Of a stretch of DNA of 12,131 bases, positions 5,798-12,131 are shown one piece after another. Positions within the stretch are counted from its first letter, which is position 1; each line of letters begins with the position of its first letter. Below the pieces are notes generated by a model, which made no database searches, was not told where the DNA came from, and saw only the letters and a list, made by a program, of their open reading frames with translations. The position numbers were made by a program, and so were the translations under genes. This stretch comes from an uncultured Sphingomonas sp. (lineage in GTDB: Bacteria > Pseudomonadota > Alphaproteobacteria > Sphingomonadales > Sphingomonadaceae): contig CAMPJH010000033.1 in the NCBI GenBank assembly GCA_946886845.1, positions 1 to 12,131 on the forward strand, written 5' to 3'.

Positions 5798-8473
5798 GCC
5801 AGCCGCCGCGTCTTCAACCAGCCGCGAGCGAACGCGCTCGATCGCTTCGTCGAGCGGCACCCGGCTGATCGGAACCCCCGGCGGGAAGGCGCGCAGCAGG
5901 CGCGACGGCATCGCCGCCGACAGGATCACGAACATTCCCCGATCGCTCGACCGGCGAATCAGCCGGCCGAACGCCTGGGCCAGCCGCGCCCGGACGACCC
6001 GATCGTCATAGCCGCTACCGCCGCCGGCCATCCGCCGCGCGGCGTGGAGCACTGTCGGCCGCGGCCATGGCACGCGCTCCATCACCACCAGCCGAAGCGA
6101 TTCACCGGGAACGTCGACCCCGTCGCGAAGCGCGTCGGTGCCGAGCAGCGAGGCGTGCGGATCGTCGCGGAAGATGTCGACCAAAGTGCCTGGATCGATC
6201 GGGTCGACATGCTGGGCGAGAAGCGGCAATCCGGCGCGCGCCAGCCGGTCGGCGATCCTGGCGTGCACCGCTTTCAGCCGCTGGATGGCGGTGAACAGCC
6301 CGAGCGTTCCCCCTTCCGCCGCCTCGATCAGCCGCGCATAGCCGCCGGCGAGCCCGGCGATGTCGCCCGGCTTGATGTCGGTGACGATCAGCACTTCCGA
6401 GCAGGCGCCGTAGTCGAACGGGCTTTCGGCCTCGAAATGGCCGGCGCCGGACTCGAGGTGGGCAGCGCCCGTGCGCCCCTCGGCCGTGTCCCAGCCGTCG
6501 CCGCCGCGCAAGGTCGCCGAGGTCACCAGCACGCCCTGCGCCGGCTTCAGCACGACCTCGGCCAGCGGCCGGGTCGGATCGAGCCAGCGGCGGTGAATCG
6601 CGACGTCATATTCGCGGCCGTCGACCCGCTCGACCGCCAGCCAGTCGACGAAATCGGGGTCGGCCGGCCCGCCGATCCGGCCGAGAAGAGCGCCCCACGC
6701 CGCCAGCGTTTCGCGCCGCCAGCCGAGCCCGTTGATCGCACCTTCGACCCGCGCCCGGGCCTGCGAATCGAGCCAGTCGGGGGCATCCTCGATCACCGCC
6801 TCCAGGCGTCTCGACAGGACCGCCAACGGCTTTTGCAGGGCTTCCAGCGCCTGGTGCGCGGCCGCCGCATTGGCCACCAGTGCGCCGTCGGGCTCAGCCA
6901 GCTCGGTCTCGAGCCCGTAACCGGCATCCTGTGCCCGCGATCGCGCGTAAACCGTGCCGCGGACCTCGGCGAGCAGGGCCTCGATCGGCCCGAACGGAGA
7001 TCCTTCAGCGAGCCGCGCCAGCCAGCCGTCCGACGGGAACGCCCGCACCGCCTCGATCGCCTGGTCGAGCGCGGCGGCGCCGGCGTCATCATAGGAAGCG
7101 ACGTCCATCAGCCGCGCCGCAAGGCCGCGCCGGCGGCCCCGCGACTTGCCTTCGGGACCGACGATCCAGCGCCGCATCTCGATCGCTTCCTGCCCGCCGA
7201 AGCAGACGGCGAAAGTTGAGTCGGCGGCGTCGAACAGATGATGCCCCTCGTCGAAGACGATCTGCTGCGGCGCCGTTTCGCGCGACCGCGCGGCGTTGAT
7301 CATCACCAGCGCATGGTTGGCGATCACCAGGTCCGCCTCGCGGCCGGCGCGCTCGGCCCGCTCGATGAAGCAGCGCCGATAATGCGGACAGCCGCCATAG
7401 ACGCACTCGCCGCGGCGGTCGGTGAGCGCGGCCGACCCGGCGCGGCGGAACAGGCTGGCAAGCCAGCCGGGCAGGTCGCCGCCGACCATGTCGCCGTCGC
7501 GCGTGTAGGCGGCCCAGCGGCCGACCAATTGGGCGAGGATTGCCGCCCGCCCGGCAAAGCCGCCCTGCAGCGCATCCTCGAGGTTGAGCAGACACAAGTA
7601 ATTCTCGCGGCCCTTGCGAATGACGATCCGCTTGCCCCGCTCGGCGGCGTCGGCGAACAGCTTCGGCCCTTCCGAATCGAGCTGGCGCTGCAGCGCCTTG
7701 GTGAAGGTCGAGACCCAGACGGTGCCGCCCGACCGCTCCGCCCACAATGAAGCCGGCGCCAGATAGGCGAGCGTCTTGCCGATCCCGGTGCCGGCCTCGG
7801 CCAGCAGCATGTTGGGCCCATCGCGCGACCGTTTGGGAGCGAACACCGACGCCGCGGTCGCCGTCATCGCCCGTTGCCCTTCCCGCGCCTCGGCCCGGCC
7901 GGTCAGTTGATCGAGCTTGCCGGTCGCCTCGTCCGGATCGACGCTGGTCGCCAGCGGCGGCGGCGGATCGCCAGCTTCCTCCCACTGCGGCAGCCGTGAG
8001 AACAGCATGCGTTCGCCGCGCTCGGGCATTTCGAGCCGCTTCGCCACCAGCGGCGCCCACGACCAGCCGAGCCGGTGGAGGCTGGCGTTCGCCGTCCACG
8101 CGCCCTCACGCTCGGGCCAGTCGGGATCGGCGAGCCGCTCGAGCAGCTTCGCCGCGATCCGCTGCAGCATCGCGGCCGCTTCGGCCTCGCCCGCCGGCGG
8201 CTCGAGCCCGACCATGCGGCTCAGCCCTTTGGGAGTCGGCACCGCGAAGCGCGCCGGATGGACGAACGCGAACAGCTCGAGCAAGTCGAGCCCCGACAGC
8301 TCGGCATAGCCGAGCCGCTGCCCGACCAAAGGCGCGTTGAGGATGATGTGCGGGGTTTCGGCAGCGCGGGCGATCGCCTCGCCGCGGGTCGCCTCGCGGA
8401 CCTCGCCCGACGGATCGGTCAGCCAAATTCCTGCGTGGGTTGCGTGCAGGGCGGGGAGGCACAGGGAAGCCAT
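5753..8473 (-). CDS. DinG/XPD-type ATP-dependent DNA helicase with iron-sulphur cluster
   Basis: A 906-residue superfamily 2 helicase of the DinG/XPD group (5'-3' polarity expected from the family), acting in repair, R-loop or fork processing. Walker A is EAGTGIGKT at 226-234. Motif II reads DEGH at 408-411, where DEAH is usual. NHALV lies at 386-390, TSATL at 651-655, and QAFGRLIRR, the arginine-finger motif VI, at 833-841. Four cysteines at 294, 357, 362 and 368 reproduce the DinG 4Fe-4S pattern, with C-x4-C-x5-C for the last three. Residues 1 to about 200 form an extra N-terminal region resembling a degenerate exonuclease-type domain. The start ATG 8473 has no clear Shine-Dalgarno but lies 32 bp after the upstream oxygenase gene on the same strand. 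The last 45 bp run antisense into the merR 3' end. Confidence 0.9.
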   Translation of the reverse strand: MASLCLPALHATHAGIWLTDPSGEVREATRGEAIARAAETPHIILNAPLVGQRLGYAELSGLDLLELFAFVHPARFAVPTPKGLSRMVGLEPPAGEAEAAAMLQRIAAKLLERLADPDWPEREGAWTANASLHRLGWSWAPLVAKRLEMPERGERMLFSRLPQWEEAGDPPPPLATSVDPDEATGKLDQLTGRAEAREGQRAMTATAASVFAPKRSRDGPNMLLAEAGTGIGKTLAYLAPASLWAERSGGTVWVSTFTKALQRQLDSEGPKLFADAAERGKRIVIRKGRENYLCLLNLEDALQGGFAGRAAILAQLVGRWAAYTRDGDMVGGDLPGWLASLFRRAGSAALTDRRGECVYGGCPHYRRCFIERAERAGREADLVIANHALVMINAARSRETAPQQIVFDEGHHLFDAADSTFAVCFGGQEAIEMRRWIVGPEGKSRGRRRGLAARLMDVASYDDAGAAALDQAIEAVRAFPSDGWLARLAEGSPFGPIEALLAEVRGTVYARSRAQDAGYGLETELAEPDGALVANAAAAHQALEALQKPLAVLSRRLEAVIEDAPDWLDSQARARVEGAINGLGWRRETLAAWGALLGRIGGPADPDFVDWLAVERVDGREYDVAIHRRWLDPTRPLAEVVLKPAQGVLVTSATLRGGDGWDTAEGRTGAAHLESGAGHFEAESPFDYGACSEVLIVTDIKPGDIAGLAGGYARLIEAAEGGTLGLFTAIQRLKAVHARIADRLARAGLPLLAQHVDPIDPGTLVDIFRDDPHASLLGTDALRDGVDVPGESLRLVVMERVPWPRPTVLHAARRMAGGGSGYDDRVVRARLAQAFGRLIRRSSDRGMFVILSAAMPSRLLRAFPPGVPISRVPLDEAIERVRSRLVEDAAAGSAAQRGREAVANPD

Positions 8474-8505
8474 GGACCGATCTTAGGCTAAAGTGGAACA
8501 GAAGT

Positions 8506-9522
8506 TCAGCGCGTGAGCGCGCCGACCACCAGCTTTTTGACGCGCGCGATCAGTTCCGGGGTGCGTTTCCCGAGAACGCCTCGCGCCTGCTCTGGCAGAT
8601 GCGCGGCAGGATCGCCGTTGTCGTCGAAGACATAATGGTCGAACATGCTCCGCCATGCGGCGAGCTCCTTCGGCGGCAGGTTCTTCATCGTGATCACAGC
8701 GAGATAAAGCGCATTGCGCGGCGTCATCAGTGGCGGCTGGGCATCGCTCCACCAGAAATTGATCATTGCTCCAAACTGGTCGAGCGAAGCGACCGAGTGC
8801 CACCACAGGCTGGGAATGTAGAGCACGTCACCGGGCCCAAGCTCAGCGACCTGCGCCGCTTCGAGAGCTTGCTCGAACCGGGGGTACTGATCGAGGTCCG
8901 GCGCGTCGACATCCACCAGGCTGATCGGTTGGCCTGCCGGCGTAAAGTCGAGCGGGCCGACATAAAGGTTGGCGACCTGGTCGGTCGGAAACAAAGTGAA
9001 GCGGCGGCGGCCGGCGACGACGCAGGCGAGGTTCTGAAGCAGGTCCCAATGCGGGGCGACGCGACTGCGATTGCCAATCCACAGCGAAACCATGCGCGGA
9101 CGCGACTTCTCGAGGACCGCAATCGGTATTTTCCGAAGCAAGCCGGGCAAGTGCTGTGGGACAGGGACTCCGCCCGCATATATGGATTGCGACGGAGCGT
9201 TCGCGTCCGGCCGAAGCAGCAGATCGAGCAGCGCATCGATGGTCGTCGGCCGCTTGTCGTGATTGAAGCCCTTGAAGTCGTCGGTGTAGCCGATCCTGCC
9301 TTTGAATTCGGGATCGCCGAACCAGGCGTCGAACGGATCATCGGTGGCAAATGCGCGGAGGAATTCGGCGAGCGCGTCGTTGCCCTGCTTCGCCGCATGG
9401 ACGAGCGGCCAGCCACCGACCAGGCCGCGCAGCACGGCCGGCTCGCCTCTCGGCACGATCTCGCGTTCGAACCGTTCGCGGTCGATGGATTGGTGTTCGG
9501 CGATCGGGCGCATCGCCTCCAT
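8506..9522 (-). CDS. Cupin_8/JmjC-like putative Fe(II)/2-oxoglutarate oxygenase
   Basis: A 338-residue cupin-like protein of the Cupin_8 (JmjC-related) family, whose relatives include FIH-type protein hydroxylases. The probable iron triad is H158 and D160 in APHWD and H242 in LWWHSV. Between these lies VVAGRRRFTLFP at 168-179, the typical strand after the HxD. GPGDVLYIPSLWWHSV at 229-244 is the classic second cupin motif. The C-terminal ~75 residues form a helical tail with NALYLAVITMKNLPP and FDHYVF, as in sphingomonad relatives. Substrate is unknown; the family often lies near TonB receptors or halogenases, which are not seen here. It is probably co-transcribed with the helicase gene 32 bp downstream. 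ATG 9522 and ATG 9513 are both possible starts; neither has a well-placed Shine-Dalgarno. Confidence 0.83.
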   Translation of the reverse strand: MEAMRPIAEHQSIDRERFEREIVPRGEPAVLRGLVGGWPLVHAAKQGNDALAEFLRAFATDDPFDAWFGDPEFKGRIGYTDDFKGFNHDKRPTTIDALLDLLLRPDANAPSQSIYAGGVPVPQHLPGLLRKIPIAVLEKSRPRMVSLWIGNRSRVAPHWDLLQNLACVVAGRRRFTLFPTDQVANLYVGPLDFTPAGQPISLVDVDAPDLDQYPRFEQALEAAQVAELGPGDVLYIPSLWWHSVASLDQFGAMINFWWSDAQPPLMTPRNALYLAVITMKNLPPKELAAWRSMFDHYVFDDNGDPAAHLPEQARGVLGKRTPELIARVKKLVVGALTR

Positions 9523-9562
9523 CCGCTAGCAGAGGCGCCGAGCGTCCGCTAGGAGCGCGCCG
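9523..9562. promoter_or_regulatory. Short divergent gap between oxygenase gene and lysS, with 8-bp direct repeat
   Basis: Only 40 bp separate the two divergent start codons. TCCGCTAG occurs twice, at 9522-9529 and 9545-9552, 23 bp apart. The second copy merges with the lysS Shine-Dalgarno (TAGGAG, about 8 bp before ATG 9563). No clear -10/-35 pair is visible, so at least one promoter must lie inside a flanking coding region. Confidence 0.35.
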
Positions 9563-11140
9563 ATGAATGATCGGAACGCTATCCGCGCGGCCGCGATGCA
9601 GTCGAAGGCCTGGCCTTATGAGGAAGCGCGCAAGCTGCTGAAGCGCTGGCCGGAGGGAAAGCCGGATGGCGCGCCGATCATCTTCGAGACCGGCTACGGC
9701 CCCTCGGGGCTGCCGCACATCGGCACCTTCAACGAGGTGCTTCGCACCACCTTCGTCCGCCGTGCCTTCCAGGAGCTGTCCGACCAGCCGACCCGGCTGA
9801 TCGCGTTCAGCGACGACATGGATGGGCTACGCAAGGTGCCCGACAATATTCCCGACGCGGCGCTGCTCGAGGCCAATCTCGGCAAGCCGCTAACCCAGAT
9901 CCCCGACCCGTTCGGAACCCACGAAAGCTTCGCCGCGCACAACAATGCGATGCTTCGCGGCTTCCTCGACCGCTTCGGATTCGATTACGAATTCTTCTCG
10001 GCGACCGAATGCTACAGGTCCGGACGCTTCGACGAAGTCATCCGCCAGGTGCTGCGCAACTGGGATGCGGTGATGGGGGTGATGCTTCCGACCCTTCGCG
10101 AGGAGCGGCGCCGCACCTACTCGCCGATCCTGCCGATCTCGCCGGCAAGCGGGATCGTGTTGCAGGTCCCGGTCGAGGTGGTCGATGCCGAGGCCGGGAT
10201 CATCGCCTTCGAGGACGAAGGCCGGCGCGTCGAGCAGTCGGCGCTCGGCGGCCAGGCGAAGCTGCAGTGGAAGGTCGATTGGGCGGCGCGCTGGGTGGCG
10301 CTCGGAGTCGATTACGAAATGGCCGGCAAGGATTTGATCGACAGCGTCGTCCAGTCGGGCAAGATCGCCCGAATCCTCGGCGGCCGCCCGCCCGAGGGCT
10401 TCAATTACGAGATGTTCCTCGACGAAAAGGGCGAGAAGATCTCCAAGTCGAAGGGCAATGGGCTGAGCCTCGAGGAATGGCTGCGCTACGGCAGCGAGGA
10501 AAGCCTCGCCTTCTATATCTACCGCGAGCCGAGGAAGGCGAAGAGCCTGCACATCGGCGTCATCCCGCGCGCGGTCGATGATTATTGGCTGTTCCGCGCC
10601 AATTACTCGAAGCAGCCGGTCGAGCAGAAGCTCGGCAACCCGGTCCACCACATCCACGCCGGCAAGGTGCCCGAGCAGGGGCTGCCGCTGACTTACGGGC
10701 TGCTGCTCAACCTCGTCAGCCTGCCGGGCCTCCACGACCGCGACACCGCCTGGAAGTTCGTCCAGCGCTACGCGCCCGAGACTTCGCCCGAGAGCCATCC
10801 CGAGCTCGACCAGCTGATCGGCCTGGCGGTCAATTATGCGCGCGACTTCGTCGTTCCGAACCTGAAGAAGCGCCCGCCGACCGCCGAAGAAGCCGCGGCG
10901 CTTCGCGAGCTTGATACGGAACTGGCGAAGCTCCCTGCAGATGCCGATGCGGAGGCGATTCAGCACCTCGTCTTCGAGATCGGCAAGACGCATTATGGCA
11001 AGGACAAGCTGCGCGCCTGGTTCCAGGCGCTCTACGAAACCCTGCTGGGATCGAGCCAGGGCCCGCGCATGGGCAGCTTCATCGCCCTCTACGGAATCGA
11101 AAACAGCCGGCGACTGATCGAGGAAGCGCTCGGCGCCTGA
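9563..11140 (+). CDS. lysS: Lysyl-tRNA synthetase, class I
   Basis: A 525-residue class I LysRS, the archaeal-type enzyme also found in alphaproteobacteria in place of the class II enzyme; it charges tRNA-Lys in the cytoplasm. The Rossmann-fold signatures are both present: GPSGLPHIGTFNE with the HIGH-type HIGT at 52-55, and KISKS at 292-296 as the KMSKS loop. Other family blocks are FSDDMDGLRKVPDN at 82-95 and YEFFSATECYRSGRFDE near 141-157. Length is normal and the frame is intact. ATG 9563 is supported by TAGGAGCGCGCCG directly upstream. The gene appears monocistronic: 241 bp of non-coding sequence follow. In the first bases after the stop I see only CGCG-A6-CGCG (11160-11173), too weak to call a terminator. 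Confidence 0.96.
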   Translation: MNDRNAIRAAAMQSKAWPYEEARKLLKRWPEGKPDGAPIIFETGYGPSGLPHIGTFNEVLRTTFVRRAFQELSDQPTRLIAFSDDMDGLRKVPDNIPDAALLEANLGKPLTQIPDPFGTHESFAAHNNAMLRGFLDRFGFDYEFFSATECYRSGRFDEVIRQVLRNWDAVMGVMLPTLREERRRTYSPILPISPASGIVLQVPVEVVDAEAGIIAFEDEGRRVEQSALGGQAKLQWKVDWAARWVALGVDYEMAGKDLIDSVVQSGKIARILGGRPPEGFNYEMFLDEKGEKISKSKGNGLSLEEWLRYGSEESLAFYIYREPRKAKSLHIGVIPRAVDDYWLFRANYSKQPVEQKLGNPVHHIHAGKVPEQGLPLTYGLLLNLVSLPGLHDRDTAWKFVQRYAPETSPESHPELDQLIGLAVNYARDFVVPNLKKRPPTAEEAAALRELDTELAKLPADADAEAIQHLVFEIGKTHYGKDKLRAWFQALYETLLGSSQGPRMGSFIALYGIENSRRLIEEALGA

Positions 11141-11381
11141 GAAAACTGTGACCTTCGGCGCGAAAAAACGCGGCGACACAAACCAGTTTCAAATAGCCGG
11201 CCCGAACGACTCCAGGCGCGGCCACGCTGACACATCCGCCCGCCTGTAGGACAGCAAAATCTTGCGTCGGGCCAATGTCCGCTTTGGACCCGCTGCGGAT
11301 ATCCGCCGCCAATTCTTATTGCGTTTAAAAGGCGCGGTGCGGCTGCTAGCAAGGCGACAAGTTGTTGGGAGGGGTTCAGCC
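11141..11381. other. Intergenic region between lysS and the cupin lipoprotein gene
   Basis: No coding gene is supported in these 241 bp. Short open frames on both strands give translations with the SGSKADIG or GPKRTL flavour of intergenic-repeat pseudo-proteins. The region holds one copy of the palindromic repeat (11270-11302) and, at its right end, GGGAGGGG (11367-11374), the Shine-Dalgarno of the next gene. No promoter could be chosen with confidence. Confidence 0.5.
11270..11302. repeat. Palindromic intergenic repeat, copy A
   Basis: A 33-nt element with an 8-bp stem, ATGTCCGC (11275-11282) against GCGGATAT (11295-11302), one pair being G-T, around a 12-nt loop. It matches copy B at 12003-12035 in 26 of 33 positions. 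An alternative small hairpin, GTCC-GCTTT-GGAC, exists only in this copy. Elements of this type (GTCCGC, spacer, GCGGAC) are dispersed in alphaproteobacterial intergenic DNA; that is from memory. Confidence 0.65.
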
Positions 11382-11906
11382 TTGCGCCATGTCATGATCC
11401 TGCCGTTTCTCGCGATGGCCGCGTGCGCGACCGCTGATCCGGTGAGCGCCGTCGCCAACCCAGCGGCGAGTGCGACCAGCGCAGCCGAGCAATCCGTGCC
11501 GTCAAATCAAACGGATGCGTCCGTTGTGACCTGGACGAGGCTCTACTGCACGCCCGACAACGAGAGCCATTTCAAAACGATGTCCGCGGCGCTTGGCAAG
11601 ACCAACTTCGCACCCCCCGCTTCGCCGATCTTCATCGGCGGCGGCGGGCCGGCAAACAAGGTCGTCTTCGGCGGTTTCGAAGCCGGCTGGGGCGCGGCCG
11701 ACGTCCGATCCGGCAAGACCCACCCGACACCGACCGTCCAGTGGATCACCGTGCTGGCGGGACGCATGGTCCTGAGAACGACAGACGGGGATTCGAGGCG
11801 GGTTGGCCCCGGGGACGTCATCCACCTCGAAGACGTCGCGCCGTGCCGGGGACACATCACCCAGAATTTATCCCCCGGCGCAACGTTCCTGCAGTTCGTT
11901 CAATAG
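11382..11906 (+). CDS. Cupin-domain lipoprotein
   Basis: A 174-residue putative lipoprotein with a single cupin barrel. I start at TTG 11382 because GGGAGGGG lies 7 bp upstream, while ATG 11394 is 19 bp away. The result, MRHVMILPFLAMAACATADP, has a short signal peptide and a lipobox-like MAAC with C15 as the lipidated residue. Residues 16-48 are an Ala/Ser-rich linker. The cupin part shows THPTPTVQW with H114 and Q120, VLAGRMVLRTTDG at 124-136, VGPGDVIHLED at 141-151, and RGH with H158. This is the H...Q...ED...GH pattern of a group of small one-domain cupins whose substrate is unknown to me. Alanine after the lipidated cysteine predicts outer-membrane rather than inner-membrane retention (Lol rule). 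It is flanked by the two repeat copies. A longer start at 11262 would run through the repeat and is rejected. Confidence 0.72.
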   Translation: MRHVMILPFLAMAACATADPVSAVANPAASATSAAEQSVPSNQTDASVVTWTRLYCTPDNESHFKTMSAALGKTNFAPPASPIFIGGGGPANKVVFGGFEAGWGAADVRSGKTHPTPTVQWITVLAGRMVLRTTDGDSRRVGPGDVIHLEDVAPCRGHITQNLSPGATFLQFVQ

Positions 11907-12002
11907 CGGCGATCGAGTGCCGGGCATCACCCGTGTCGAGCAGCGCTCGGCGCTACGATGCAGCCGCCTGTCGGCGGTCGATCTAAGAAATTGATTGCAC
12001 TT

Positions 12003-12035
12003 GGCCAGCGTCCGCTTTCGACCCATTGCGGACGT
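12003..12035. repeat. Palindromic intergenic repeat, copy B
   Basis: Second copy of the 33-nt element. The stem GCGTCCGC (12008-12015) pairs with GCGGACGT (12028-12035): seven Watson-Crick pairs plus one G-T, with a 12-nt loop. It has the same orientation as copy A and lies 733 bp from it, beyond the cupin gene. Confidence 0.65.
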
Positions 12036-12064
12036 TACCCGGCTAACCGGAACGCGCTGCCATC

Positions 12065-12131
12065 TTAGGGCAACGCAGGCATTCGATTCGATTTCCCGAG
12101 GTGATAGATCAGTCGTCCCTCTGGTTGGTTA
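12065..12131 (-). CDS. Possible C-terminal fragment of a gene running off the right edge
   Basis: Read on the minus strand, an open frame enters from the window edge and ends at TAA (12067-12065), giving 21 codons that include EGRLIYHLGKSNRMPALP. The composition is plausible for a protein C-terminus and would make this gene convergent with the cupin lipoprotein gene. It is too short to identify and could be chance. Confidence 0.22.
   Translation of the reverse strand, partial: NQPEGRLIYHLGKSNRMPALP

Larger units (their letters stand above)
11907..12131. other. Intergenic region after the cupin lipoprotein gene
   Basis: No complete gene is supported. Two small GC hairpins follow the stop: AGCGC-TCG-GCGCT (11942-11954) and CCGCC-TGTC-GGCGG (11964-11977). 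Neither has a T-run, so neither is a convincing intrinsic terminator. Repeat copy B lies at 12003-12035. No tRNA-like cloverleaf was seen. Confidence 0.5.

Noticed and set aside
9543..9549. CGTCCGC before lysS as part of the palindromic repeat
   Set aside because: A single half-stem match without the GCGGACG partner at the right spacing.
11157..11176. GCGCG-A6-CGCG as a lysS terminator
   Set aside because: The stem is only about 4 bp, the A-run is in the loop, and no T-run follows on the + strand.
11189..11458. Minus-strand open frame across repeat copy A
   Set aside because: Its translation contains the GPKRTL-type string produced by intergenic palindromic repeats, which are often mis-annotated as proteins; no ribosome binding site.

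Overview
The window is a dense, GC-rich stretch (roughly two-thirds G+C by eye) of an alphaproteobacterial chromosome, most likely a member of the Sphingomonadales. The reasons are the gene run rpmF-plsX-fabH-ihfA-merR, a class I lysyl-tRNA synthetase, a Cupin_8/JmjC-like protein typical of sphingomonads, and palindromic intergenic repeats of the kind often mis-annotated as short proteins in these genomes. No phage, insertion sequence, CRISPR array or RNA gene of a known class was recognised.

Left part (1-2611). The window opens inside pdeM, a ligase-associated metallophosphoesterase on the + strand. Facing it is an 81-residue gene that resembles only the N-terminal half of a class IV aminotransferase (aminodeoxychorismate-lyase type). 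The two genes share one CTAG at their stops. A secreted M19 membrane dipeptidase and a YcbL-like metallo-beta-lactamase-fold hydrolase follow, translationally coupled through ATGA.

Central operon (2612-5797, +). A probable promoter and a strong terminator-like leader hairpin precede rpmF (ribosomal protein L32). Then come plsX and fabH (phospholipid and fatty-acid initiation, overlapping as TAGTG), ihfA (IHF alpha) and a MerR-family regulator. This arrangement ties a ribosomal protein to membrane-lipid initiation enzymes. The leader structure upstream of rpmF is the best candidate here for undescribed regulation.

Minus-strand pair (5753-9522). A Cupin_8/JmjC-like putative Fe(II) oxygenase is followed, 32 bp later, by a 906-residue DinG/XPD-type iron-sulphur helicase. 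The 3' end of the helicase gene overlaps the 3' end of the merR gene by 45 bp. The N-terminal third of the helicase looks like a degenerate exonuclease-type domain (inference).

Right part (9563-12131). lysS (class I LysRS) starts only 40 bp from the divergent oxygenase gene. After a 241-bp gap comes a small cupin lipoprotein with a probable TTG start, flanked by two copies of a 33-nt imperfect-palindrome repeat. Their sequence differences preserve base pairing. The last 225 bp hold no clear gene, only a possible C-terminal fragment on the minus strand at the edge.
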